From CAYYWW01 sp964475515 (GTDB taxonomy: Archaea; Aenigmatarchaeota; Aenigmatarchaeia; QMZP01), in contig CAYYWW010000024.1 in the NCBI GenBank assembly GCA_964475515.1, forward strand, positions 1 through 14,406: a stretch of DNA of 14,406 nt, in the 5' to 3' direction. A program made the position numbers and the translations under genes. The notes beneath the pieces were generated by a model. That model ran no database searches. It was not told the origin of the DNA and saw only the letters and a list, made by a program, of their open reading frames with translations. Numbering within the stretch: position 1 is the stretch's first letter; each line of letters starts with the position of its first letter. Of the stretch, positions 5,515 to 11,925 are shown piece after piece.

Positions 5515-6582
5515 ATGGAACGGGATATCATTTCTTGGTTAGAATGGCATCACTTTAAAGTGATGTTTTACCATGAAGATGGTGATGGTATTTGCTCAGC
5601 GGCGCTTGTTCTTAAGAAGTTTCCAGATTTCAAATATCATGCGAGAGAAGGTCCAAAAATGGAGAATAGTTTCTTAGCTAATCTTATCAGAAAAAACCCA
5701 GAGTTAATAGTTTTTCTTGATATTCCAGTAGACCAGGAATGGAAAACTATTGAGGAGATTAAAAGTAAGCTTCCAAATACTAACATAATTGTAATAGATC
5801 ACCACATTCCTGAAAAGGACCTCAATTCTGAGAGAGCAATACACTATAACCCAAGGTTTGACAAAAAAGATGTATACCTACCGGCAAGTTATCTCGTATA
5901 CAAAATTCTTAGCAAACGATTTAATATGAAGGAACATGCATGGATAGCCGCTGTTGGTATAATAAGCGATTATGGCCATAAGGATTGCAGAGAATTCATA
6001 GAACAAGTTAGAAAGGATAACCCTGATTTACTTGATTACAAAAATGACGAAGATATTTTCAAAACAAAACTCGGGAAAGCATCTGAAATGATATCTTCCG
6101 CTATAACCATGAAGGGGTTATGGGGTGCAAACTACACTTTAAGAAAAATTGTAGCATCAGATAATTGTGACGAATTTTTGAACAATCAGCAACTTTTGAG
6201 ATGGCACAGAATTGTCAGAGAAGAAATAGATCGCATAATTTCTAAGTTTGAAAGTGAAAAAAAAGTCTATGATGATTTAAAACTGATCATTGGAGATGTT
6301 GAGTCCAAGTTCAACGTAACGTCTGTCATTGCGAGTATACTCTCAAAAAAATATGTTGACAAAATAATTGTTTTGCGTAAAAAAACTAATAGTGGGTGGA
6401 AAATATCTGCGAGAAATCAGACACTTAAATTGAATATAGGCGAACTTATAAAGAAGAGCTGCGAAGGCGTGGGAATTGGTGGAGGTCATGAAAGGGCTGC
6501 GGGAGCAATTATAAATGACTGGGACACGTTTGAAAAAAATCTGATATCGAATCTTAGAGTGCAAATAAATTGTTGCTCTTGA
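5515..6582 (+). CDS. DHH/DHHA1 family phosphoesterase (RecJ-like)
   Basis: A 355-residue protein with the complete DHH metal-binding set: motif I H-E-D-G-D-G at 20-25, motif II aspartate D69 (VFLDIP), motif III D-H-H at 95-97, and motif IV D152 (GIISDYG). A C-terminal DHHA1 substrate-binding domain carries G-G-G-H at 322-325, followed by E-R-A-A-G. The family includes RecJ-type single-strand exonucleases, the archaeal GINS-associated nuclease, and nano-RNA/pAp phosphatases. The size fits a DHH-DHHA1 core without the extra domains of bacterial RecJ, so DNA versus small-RNA substrate cannot be decided. All catalytic residues are present, so it should be active with Mn/Mg. The start lies at leaderless spacing from the TATA at 5481-5490. 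Confidence 0.93.
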   Translation: MERDIISWLEWHHFKVMFYHEDGDGICSAALVLKKFPDFKYHAREGPKMENSFLANLIRKNPELIVFLDIPVDQEWKTIEEIKSKLPNTNIIVIDHHIPEKDLNSERAIHYNPRFDKKDVYLPASYLVYKILSKRFNMKEHAWIAAVGIISDYGHKDCREFIEQVRKDNPDLLDYKNDEDIFKTKLGKASEMISSAITMKGLWGANYTLRKIVASDNCDEFLNNQQLLRWHRIVREEIDRIISKFESEKKVYDDLKLIIGDVESKFNVTSVIASILSKKYVDKIIVLRKKTNSGWKISARNQTLKLNIGELIKKSCEGVGIGGGHERAAGAIINDWDTFEKNLISNLRVQINCCS

Positions 6583-6705
6583 CGGGGCATCGAAGATACT
6601 CAAAAACAATTTTGAAAATACAAATATAATTATATATATTAAAAAACTATTTTTCAAAGAATTATTTTTCAGTTAAATCATAAATTTAATTATTTTTAAT
6701 GCGCA
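6583..6705. terminator. Convergent intergenic region with T-tracts for both strands
   Basis: This lies between the stops of the DHH gene and flpA. The plus strand has two copies of TATTTTTCA (about 6650 and 6665), and the minus strand has a T6 run near 6643-6648. A weak hairpin CAAAA-ACAA-TTTTG sits at 6601-6614. Archaeal termination at T-rich tracts is the likely role; no gene is visible here. Confidence 0.4.
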
Positions 6706-7368
6706 TCATGTTCTTTTTCTTAATTTCATCACAGCAAACAAATGATCTTGTTCGTATGGATCCAGCTCGACTTTTTCTAGTATTTTGAAATGTTTGGACA
6801 GTTTTCGAATTTCTTGAGTAAATATCTTCTTGGGTTTTTGAATAACATCTATGCTTCTTGCTTTTATTGCAATAACAGCATAGCCGTCTGGTTTTAAAAA
6901 CGCTTCTGCATTTCTAATTATTATATCACTCTGATCTCTTGTTGCAACGTCTTGGTACACAACATCCACTTTTTCTATCCAGTTGTACGTCTCGGGTTTT
7001 CTGGCATTAGCGAGTATCGGTGCTATATTTTTTCGCTTTTCCGATGTCTGTAGCAAATCCCTTATTGACCTCTCTGATATTTCTACACCATATATGATGC
7101 CGTCTGGACCTATTATATCAGAAAAAAACGAAGCAGTATTCCCGTTTGCTATACCGAGATAAAGGATTTTATTTTTTGGTTTTATAGGAAAATGTTTTAG
7201 CCCTTTTTTTATTGCAGCTGCAGGCTTGGACCTATAGGGATCCCATACTCTATACTCTTTTCCTGTAACAATAACTGTATCTTCACCATAAAATTTTATT
7301 CCAGGAGTAAGATTTCTCGTTAAAATTTTTCCGTTATTAATATAAACTCCTTCGGACGTTTCTTTCAT
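6706..7368 (-). CDS. flpA: Fibrillarin-like rRNA/tRNA 2'-O-methyltransferase
   Basis: A 220-residue protein, the normal length for archaeal fibrillarin. It is the catalytic subunit of the C/D-box sRNP, which transfers a methyl group from S-adenosylmethionine to ribose 2'-OH sites in rRNA and tRNA chosen by guide RNAs, working with Nop5 and L7Ae. The N-terminal beta region (1-40) is followed by the conserved Y-R-V-W-D-P-Y-R-S-K-P-A-A-A-I (39-53). The SAM loop Y-L-G-I-A-N-G-N-T-A-S (70-80) departs slightly from the common G-A-A-S-G-T-T form. Candidate catalytic residues are K48, D140 (VYQDVA), K169 (AIKARS) and H209 (EQDHLF). Nop5, its frequent neighbour, is not in the window. It lies 21 bases after the 208-aa gene but appears to have its own TATA box. 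Confidence 0.95.
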   Translation of the reverse strand: MKETSEGVYINNGKILTRNLTPGIKFYGEDTVIVTGKEYRVWDPYRSKPAAAIKKGLKHFPIKPKNKILYLGIANGNTASFFSDIIGPDGIIYGVEISERSIRDLLQTSEKRKNIAPILANARKPETYNWIEKVDVVYQDVATRDQSDIIIRNAEAFLKPDGYAVIAIKARSIDVIQKPKKIFTQEIRKLSKHFKILEKVELDPYEQDHLFAVMKLRKRT

Positions 7369-7387
7369 GAATTTAATTAAAAATTTG

Positions 7388-7400
7388 AGTTATAAATAAC
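7388..7400 (-). promoter_or_regulatory. TATA box for flpA inside the 3' end of the upstream gene
   Basis: Read on the minus strand this is GTTATTTATAACT, with TTTATAA centred about 26 nt before the flpA ATG at 7368. It covers the last codons and stop of the 208-aa gene. No Shine-Dalgarno precedes flpA, which fits leaderless transcription. Confidence 0.5.
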
Positions 7401-8016
7401 CTACACTCTGTTCCTGGGGGTCATACTTTAGGTCAACCATTTGTTTATCTATTACCGCTAAATATATCACACTCGGTATACCATATAAAGGCTGTGAAAT
7501 CTCCTCATCCCCATCTATTGAGACTCCTATGAACTCCAAAACTTTTCTACAAACCTCAGTATCTTTAATATTCCTATCCCTGAGTTCACATGCCTCTTGA
7601 ACCTTCCCTTCAGAATAAAGACGCTCAACAAGTTCTGTATGTTTTTCATCCAAGAATAGCAAGTATCCTCTTTTCATTGCGCTTTTCAATTTACTTTTTC
7701 TCGTTTCATTTGCAGCAGAATCTACTACAATATTATCTGCATGGATCATTTCCTCTATCAATTCCGGGTCTTCGAAATCTTCTATATCTATTTTATCTGG
7801 CTTTGCTCGGCATCCAATTCCATGTTCTTCAAAATGTTTATTCAACACAGAAGCCAGGAGCGCTGCTGTGTAGGTGGATAAAGCATCATTTTCAAAATAA
7901 TAAATATTTAGATCCCTTTTCCCATATCTTCCTCTAATTTCTCTTCCTTTCTCCAACCAAAACTCTTCAAATATTCCAGTATACCCTCCAGAATTATTGG
8001 TTCCCTTTCTTCGCAT
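7390..8016 (-). CDS. Unrecognised protein, 208 aa; third gene of the regulator operon
   Basis: Starts MRRKGTNNSGGYTGIFEEFW behind a strong Shine-Dalgarno that overlaps the stop of the 269-aa gene, so translation is closely coupled. It is soluble, with no signal or membrane helix. Strand-helix-strand patterning is visible: a predicted strand N-I-Y-Y-F at 37-41, then E-N-D-A-L-S-T-Y-T-A-A-L-L-A-S-V-L, a second strand D-N-I-V-V-D-S-A near residue 95, and a third L-L-F-L-D-E-K-H. Acidic residues ending the strands recall nucleotide-binding or phosphoesterase Rossmann-like folds, but no defining motif is complete, so I assign no function. It always reads as the distal partner of the 269-aa gene here. 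Confidence 0.75.
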   Translation of the reverse strand: MRRKGTNNSGGYTGIFEEFWLEKGREIRGRYGKRDLNIYYFENDALSTYTAALLASVLNKHFEEHGIGCRAKPDKIDIEDFEDPELIEEMIHADNIVVDSAANETRKSKLKSAMKRGYLLFLDEKHTELVERLYSEGKVQEACELRDRNIKDTEVCRKVLEFIGVSIDGDEEISQPLYGIPSVIYLAVIDKQMVDLKYDPQEQSVGYL

Positions 8017-8019
8017 TAT

Positions 8020-8027
8020 ATCACCTC
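8020..8027 (-). promoter_or_regulatory. Strong Shine-Dalgarno for the 208-aa gene
   Basis: GAGGTGAT on the minus strand overlaps the TGA stop of the 269-aa gene and lies three bases before the ATG at 8016. This supports that start and indicates translational coupling. Confidence 0.75.
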
Positions 8028-8830
8028 AATTTTGCCATTTCTCCGATGAATCTCAACATTTCCATTGTCCATGGATCTAATATTTTTTCTCCTTCTTCCA
8101 GATTTTTGATTGTTTCAATGTCGACGGCAAGATCTACTTCTGGCTTTTCTTCTATGACTTCAGTAAAAGAATTTTCCATTAAATATTTTAAAAGTTTTGG
8201 TGCTCTTTCTCTCATCATTTCTATAATATCACTATATTTTTTTCCGTCGTCGGGTGTCTGTCTTACTATGGCGTACTGTGAAGCTCCTCTAAAATCCTTT
8301 ATGACAAGGGTGGAAACACTTTTGGTTCGTAAAAAATCGTCTCTATATGCATCTGCTGCCCACTTGTAGAAACCGAATATACCAGTATAACTGTTTCCCC
8401 AGTCTTCTACTAAAATGGTTTTACCAAATCGTTCACGTTTCCCGCACTCTCTCTGTAAACGCCTTATTGCCGCAGGATGAGTTGTTATTATTCTATATTC
8501 ACCATCTTCTTGCGGTTCACCCGCTTCATATCTTATAAACCTTTCCATATCGTGGTCGTTAGGATCGCCAAGATATCTAGTCATATTTATAGGGAGTATA
8601 AGGTAGTCTGCCCGTTCACATAGCCCTTGTCTTTTTAAAAATTCCTCTAATTTACGAAGTTCTTTTGTTCCTCCCCAATCAGTCCCTATAAGCAACAAGG
8701 GCAGCGCGTCATTTTCAATCCAATATTGTATTATTTTTAACGTCACATCTACTTGTCTCTCATATGGCACATAATCAGCTACGTCTTTCAAACAAGTATA
8801 CAACGTTTTTGACTTAATTATTCTTCTCAT
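8021..8830 (-). CDS. Unrecognised protein with faint phosphoribosyltransferase-like patterns, 269 aa
   Basis: A soluble protein whose ATG overlaps the upstream stop in ATGA. Two segments look like a type I phosphoribosyltransferase fold: L-L-L-I-G-T-D-W-G-G at 45-54, resembling the strand and pyrophosphate loop, and T-I-L-V-E-D-W-G-N-S-Y-T-G at 138-150, resembling the PRPP-binding strand with its acidic pair and T-G. However, five residues separate E-D from T-G instead of the usual three, so a degenerate or unrelated fold is possible. Other notable stretches are I-I-T-T-H-P-A-A-I-R-R (114-124) and V-S-T-L-V-I-K-D-F-R-G. The C-terminal ~70 residues are acidic and helical. Regulator upstream and unknown partner downstream suggest a dedicated pathway. 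I do not recognise the family with confidence. Confidence 0.8.
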   Translation of the reverse strand: MRRIIKSKTLYTCLKDVADYVPYERQVDVTLKIIQYWIENDALPLLLIGTDWGGTKELRKLEEFLKRQGLCERADYLILPINMTRYLGDPNDHDMERFIRYEAGEPQEDGEYRIITTHPAAIRRLQRECGKRERFGKTILVEDWGNSYTGIFGFYKWAADAYRDDFLRTKSVSTLVIKDFRGASQYAIVRQTPDDGKKYSDIIEMMRERAPKLLKYLMENSFTEVIEEKPEVDLAVDIETIKNLEEGEKILDPWTMEMLRFIGEMAKLR

Positions 8831-9768
8831 AACATCTCCAAAAATCTTATGTTATCTATTATTTTGTCGCTATCTTCATCGAATCCTTCTACTATACACA
8901 CGATTTCGTTGGCATTGGTGTTTCTTTGAAATATTTTATCAAAGTGTTTTGTGAAAGCGATTACAGCGGATTGAAAACCGCGCGTTCTTATCCCTCCTAT
9001 TAGCAACAAGCTTTTGTTTTTATCGAGTGGGTTTTTAGTTTTCAATATTAAACCTGTTCTTGCATCCGAGTACGTTTTATTGCTTATTCTTGAAACAATA
9101 GAACAGCCTTCTTTTACATTAAAATAGACAGGCAATTGGTCATTTATCATGTCTATAACAGCGTTCGTTTTTGGGTTGCCGAAGAGTATTAAATTATCTT
9201 TAAGCTCGTCTCTTCTTACATCGGTATCTAACTTGTAATGTGGAAAATCACAAGACTTCAACATGTTACCCAAAAATAGAGCAAAATCAAATATATGCGG
9301 TCCTTCAGTTGAACCAGTATCGTACTTACCATGTGAATACGGGTCTCCTATTATAATTCTTGCGTTCAATTTTCCATCTTCTACGAAAGGATATAAAAAT
9401 TTTTCTATATTGTTAGAAGGGGTGGGAATCTCTTCGTTACTTATTTCATAACCATCCTCATGCAATTTCGCTGCAATAACAGGTGATGCGAGTGAATATA
9501 TTTTTGCTGTCATGGCGTAACGTTTTTCTGTTCTTATTTGCTTTATCACACCCACATTTTCCAACCTTCTCAGGTGATAATAAATCTTCTGTTCATGTTC
9601 ATTAAGCTTTCTTGCAAGGTCCATAGCACAGCCGGGGTTAGAAGCCAATTCCTTTACTATTTTCAATGCCAAATCAGAACCGAATATATTGAGTTTTTTT
9701 GGTTCGACGAGTATAGAATTATATATTAACTTTTTACTTCCATTATTTTCTATGAAATGGAACGGCAT
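8827..9768 (-). CDS. Winged-helix regulator fused to an S-layer-C-like domain, 313 aa
   Basis: The N-terminal part (residues about 30-98) is an ArsR-like winged helix: L-A-L-K-I-V-K-E-L, then the turn and the recognition helix E-Q-K-I-Y-Y-H-L-R-R-L-E-N-V-G-V-I (59-75) and a wing with K-R-Y. The C-terminal part (about 135-313) resembles the C-terminal region of archaeal S-layer proteins: L-I-L-F-G-N-P-K-T-N (193-202), N-P-L-D-K-N-K-S-L-L-L-I-G-G (246-259), then R-G-F-Q-S-A-V-I-A-F and a closing E-G-F-D-E-D-S-D-K-I-I-D. There is no signal peptide, so this copy should be cytoplasmic and may act as a ligand-sensing module. It heads the three-gene operon behind a GGGGGTGAT Shine-Dalgarno, so control of its own operon is likely. 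The winged helix is secure; the second domain is less so. Confidence 0.82.
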   Translation of the reverse strand: MPFHFIENNGSKKLIYNSILVEPKKLNIFGSDLALKIVKELASNPGCAMDLARKLNEHEQKIYYHLRRLENVGVIKQIRTEKRYAMTAKIYSLASPVIAAKLHEDGYEISNEEIPTPSNNIEKFLYPFVEDGKLNARIIIGDPYSHGKYDTGSTEGPHIFDFALFLGNMLKSCDFPHYKLDTDVRRDELKDNLILFGNPKTNAVIDMINDQLPVYFNVKEGCSIVSRISNKTYSDARTGLILKTKNPLDKNKSLLLIGGIRTRGFQSAVIAFTKHFDKIFQRNTNANEIVCIVEGFDEDSDKIIDNIRFLEML

Positions 9769-9773
9769 CCAAC

Positions 9774-9782
9774 ATCACCCCC
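9774..9782 (-). promoter_or_regulatory. Shine-Dalgarno for the winged-helix regulator
   Basis: GGGGGTGAT on the minus strand ends five bases before the ATG at 9768 and fixes that start. It implies a 5' leader of about 20 nt, unlike the leaderless starts elsewhere in the window. Confidence 0.75.
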
Positions 9783-9810
9783 AATTAAAATTGAATGCTT
9801 CTACGACATG

Positions 9811-9825
9811 CTCTTTTTATAGATT
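9811..9825 (-). promoter_or_regulatory. TATA box for the three-gene regulator operon
   Basis: AATCTATAAAAAGAG on the minus strand, centred about 50 nt before the ATG at 9768. It would place the transcript start near 9790, just upstream of the Shine-Dalgarno. Confidence 0.5.
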
Positions 9826-9867
9826 GGTTATAAGATTTAAATATTTTATGATTTTCTTTTTAATATT

Positions 9868-9916
9868 AAAATGATTTTTTTATTTGTGAGCGAAAAAATC
9901 TATAAAAAATCATTTT
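9868..9916. repeat. Inverted repeat, 13-base arms, in the divergent intergenic region
   Basis: AAAATGATTTTTT (9868-9880) and its exact reverse complement AAAAAATCATTTT (9904-9916) are separated by 23 bases. A further ATGATTTT lies 23 bases upstream of the first arm (9848). The repeat lies 86-148 bases from the two divergent genes and upstream of both predicted TATA boxes, a position suited to a regulator operator. The 237 bases between 9769 and 10005 hold no gene. Confidence 0.5.
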
Positions 9917-9950
9917 GTTAATGAAAATGTTGTCTTTAGGAATCCCTTTT

Positions 9951-9967
9951 AAATAGATATTCTATTT
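9951..9967. promoter_or_regulatory. Palindromic operator-like element before the zinc-protein gene
   Basis: AAATAGA-TAT-TCTATTT: two perfect 7-base arms around three bases. It overlaps or adjoins the TATA-like CTTTTAAATAG of the plus-strand gene at 10006, with the transcript start expected near 9975-9980. Binding here would block TBP/TFB, so it is a candidate repressor site, possibly for the adjacent winged-helix protein. Confidence 0.4.
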
Positions 9968-10005
9968 CTTAAAATAGGTGAAGTACTTGGGGAAGCATAT
10001 TAACT

Positions 10006-10488
10006 ATGTCCGTATCAATTTGCAAGATTTGCAAAGAGCCAATTTGGAGTTTCCATTGTTTGGATTGCTTATCTAAAGATATAGAAAAATGGATATCCCC
10101 AAAATTATTAGACAGTTTTCGTGAATTTCATTCGAGTTTTATGAGGCACTTTGACAACAGCATTGATACTACATTTGAATATTGTCTTAAATGTAAAGCA
10201 GAAAGAAAAAGTATTGTATGTTCCTTCTGTTATATAAATGAATTTTTAAGCTGGATAAAGGCAAAAGATCCTGAAGCTGCTAAAAAATTGAGAAGGAAGT
10301 TCATATTCGGTTTCGAACACCGAGGATTTGATAAATTTTTCAGAAACACCCGCCTTGTGCCTATAACTGAAGACCGATGTTACAGAGTGACTATAGGGCT
10401 TTGTGATAATTGTGGTGAATTTACTGAAAATTTAACCTACCATGACGGTAGGTGGGTATGTGAAGAATGTCTGGAAATGGCGGATTAA
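10006..10488 (+). CDS. Protein with three four-cysteine zinc sites, 160 aa
   Basis: Six C-x2-C pairs fall into three clean four-cysteine sets: C6/C9/C18/C21, C60/C63/C72/C75 and C133/C136/C152/C155. Each should bind one zinc. Between the second and third sets is a helical, basic region (residues 76-116) with W-I-K-A-K-D-P-E-A-A-K-K-L-R-R-K, and F-G-F-E-H-R-G-F. The last set, L-C-D-N-C-G-E-F to W-V-C-E-E-C, looks like a zinc ribbon. No enzymatic motif is visible; nucleic-acid or protein binding is the usual role of such modules. It is divergent from the winged-helix operon and overlaps the next gene by 22 bases. The family is not named here with confidence, though the gene is certain. Confidence 0.85.
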   Translation: MSVSICKICKEPIWSFHCLDCLSKDIEKWISPKLLDSFREFHSSFMRHFDNSIDTTFEYCLKCKAERKSIVCSFCYINEFLSWIKAKDPEAAKKLRRKFIFGFEHRGFDKFFRNTRLVPITEDRCYRVTIGLCDNCGEFTENLTYHDGRWVCEECLEMAD

Positions 10489-10979
10489 AGCATAAGACAG
10501 GCAAAAACAGATACATTGTACTTGATGGTGTCCAGCTTATTGAAGAATATGCAGAGCTCTTATTTCTTGCCACCGAGTTTGTTTTAACAGAGGAAGGTCT
10601 TTGTCACGGTATTTTAACAGATGATGAAAGAGAGGCAGTAAAAATGAGTAAGTGGAAAGGAACAGGTTGTGAACTAGAAGGGCAAATACGTATCGAAGAA
10701 GTTGTTGGTGGAAGTAGAAATGAGAGATCTTTTCACTATAAAATCAAAGGTGGTGAATTATTTTTAAGCACAGATAGTGGCAGAACTTATGAGCCAAACT
10801 TTTTGGAAAAATTAAGAGAATCCCTTTATATAAAACGTGGTAGAAAGGATGCTTATAGAAGCCATTTGGAAAAAGGCGATAATGAAAATCCAGAAGTCGA
10901 AATAGATAATAGTATTTTAGAAAGAGCAAGAAAAAATTATGGAAGATTAGATAGATTGCCAGAAGAAGTTAAAATATAG
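10467..10979 (+). CDS. Unrecognised soluble protein, 170 aa, coupled to the zinc protein
   Basis: The first seven codons lie inside the end of the zinc-protein gene in another frame (22-base overlap), so the two are translated together. It begins MSGNGGLKHKTGKNRYIVLDG. The N-terminal half looks helical (L-I-E-E-Y-A-E-L-L-F-L-A-T-E-F-V-L), the middle beta-rich (R-I-E-E-V-V-G-G, F-H-Y-K-I-K-G-G-E-L-F-L-S-T), and the C-terminal third strongly charged and helical. There are two cysteines and no signal, membrane helix or catalytic motif I can identify. Strict pairing with the zinc protein suggests a complex. It ends 31 bases before the converging TrmB gene, and nothing else is visible in that gap. 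Confidence 0.78.
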   Translation: MSGNGGLKHKTGKNRYIVLDGVQLIEEYAELLFLATEFVLTEEGLCHGILTDDEREAVKMSKWKGTGCELEGQIRIEEVVGGSRNERSFHYKIKGGELFLSTDSGRTYEPNFLEKLRESLYIKRGRKDAYRSHLEKGDNENPEVEIDNSILERARKNYGRLDRLPEEVKI

Positions 10980-11010
10980 AAAAGAACAAAAAAACAATTC
11001 AATTTAGTAG

Positions 11011-11820
11011 CTATTTTTCAACTTCAATCTTTTTACCAGAAGTCCACAACTGCTCAAAATATGGCTTTATCAGATCTTTGGCTGCATGATCTGACTGTGC
11101 CCAAAAAGCAACGTCCTGTGTTTCATGAACTTTCTTGTCGTCGGTGAGTGCAAAAACAACATGCTTGTCATCAACAATATAAAACCTTCCTGTTGGGTTG
11201 TCTATGTGTTTGAGCTCCGCTATTTCTGAAAACGCGTTCACAGCTGCATTGTTGCCCAATGGTGCAACTATTTTAATTTTTGCCCCTCTTTTTGCAATTT
11301 TCTTGAGTATTCTGTAATGATTGGAATACAAATCATTGAGACCGTTTTCTGTTGTGACTATATTTATTTTATTTCTCGCTTCTTTGAATAAAGATCTTAA
11401 CTGACGGTTTATTATATGTCTTCCTTTTAGTGTGCCGGTCATGTCTGTTGGTTGTGTAAGACTAAGCCCTTGTTCATATATCCTTTTTAACTCTTCAAGA
11501 ACAGGTGACGTTTTTAATTTTTCTATCCTCTCTATAGTAACTTCGTAATTTCTTTTTATGTTTTGCTTTATTCTTTCCAATGCTTCTTCTGGTTTCAATG
11601 CAACGTATTTTATTGGCTTCGAAGGTTGTATAACAACAAATCCCTTCTCAGCAAGTGATTCCAGAACATCGTATGTTCTTGATCTTGGAACATTTGCTAA
11701 CTCAGAAAGCTCTGCTGCAGTGGCAATTCCCTTCGCAAGCAAAGCTACAAAAATCTTTCTTTCATATAAGTTCAACCCTATACTTTTCAATGCATCCAAA
11801 GTCTCGTTTGACGCCATCAT
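11011..11820 (-). CDS. TrmB-family transcriptional regulator
   Basis: A protein of about 269 residues. The N-terminal TrmB winged helix is clear: S-I-G-L-N-L-Y-E-R-K-I-F-V-A-L-L, then A-T-A-A-E-L-S-E-L-A-N-V-P-R-S-R-T-Y-D-V-L (recognition helix) and P-I-K-Y-V-A-L-K-P-E-E-A-L. A helical linker (residues about 85-125) leads to a C-terminal effector domain with R-F-Y-I-V-D-D-K-H-V-V-F-A-L and A-F-W-A-Q-S-D, as in TrmB-type regulators whose PLD-like domain senses sugars or other ligands. The start is ATG 11820 (an adjacent ATG at 11817 is equivalent); a GTG at 11829 would be about 15 nt from the TATA and is disfavoured. No transporter or sugar gene is adjacent, so the target is not evident. Confidence 0.9.
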   Translation of the reverse strand: MMASNETLDALKSIGLNLYERKIFVALLAKGIATAAELSELANVPRSRTYDVLESLAEKGFVVIQPSKPIKYVALKPEEALERIKQNIKRNYEVTIERIEKLKTSPVLEELKRIYEQGLSLTQPTDMTGTLKGRHIINRQLRSLFKEARNKINIVTTENGLNDLYSNHYRILKKIAKRGAKIKIVAPLGNNAAVNAFSEIAELKHIDNPTGRFYIVDDKHVVFALTDDKKVHETQDVAFWAQSDHAAKDLIKPYFEQLWTSGKKIEVEK

Positions 11821-11835
11821 AAATATCACACGAAT

Positions 11836-11850
11836 GTTATTATTATATGG
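11836..11850 (-). promoter_or_regulatory. TATA box for the TrmB regulator
   Basis: CCATATAATAATAAC on the minus strand, with TATAATA centred about 24 nt before ATG 11820. No Shine-Dalgarno is visible, so a leaderless transcript is likely. The 96-base gap after the ligase gene holds nothing else recognised. Confidence 0.45.
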
Positions 11851-11925
11851 TGTTCAATATTTAAATGCTTTTATTAAAAGTTACCAGTTAATAATATAAA
11901 TTTTATTGTTATTGGTTAGGAGTGA

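Noticed and set aside
7390..8016. Degenerate DHH phosphoesterase reading of the 208-aa protein
   Set aside because: Strands ending in acidic residues are suggestive, but neither H-x-D-x-D-G nor D-H-H is present, so the evidence is too weak.
7390..8830. Y-T-G-I-F shared by the 269-aa and 208-aa proteins as a sign of duplication
   Set aside because: Only five residues plus nearby N-S match, in different positions of the two proteins; chance is sufficient.
9871..9921. Tiny plus-strand frame (16 codons) in the divergent intergenic region
   Set aside because: It coincides with the inverted repeat, has no promoter or ribosome site, and is very short.
10744..10929. Minus-strand 61-aa frame rich in Phe, Leu and Tyr
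   Set aside because: It is the complement of a charged coding stretch in the 170-aa gene, with no promoter or Shine-Dalgarno.
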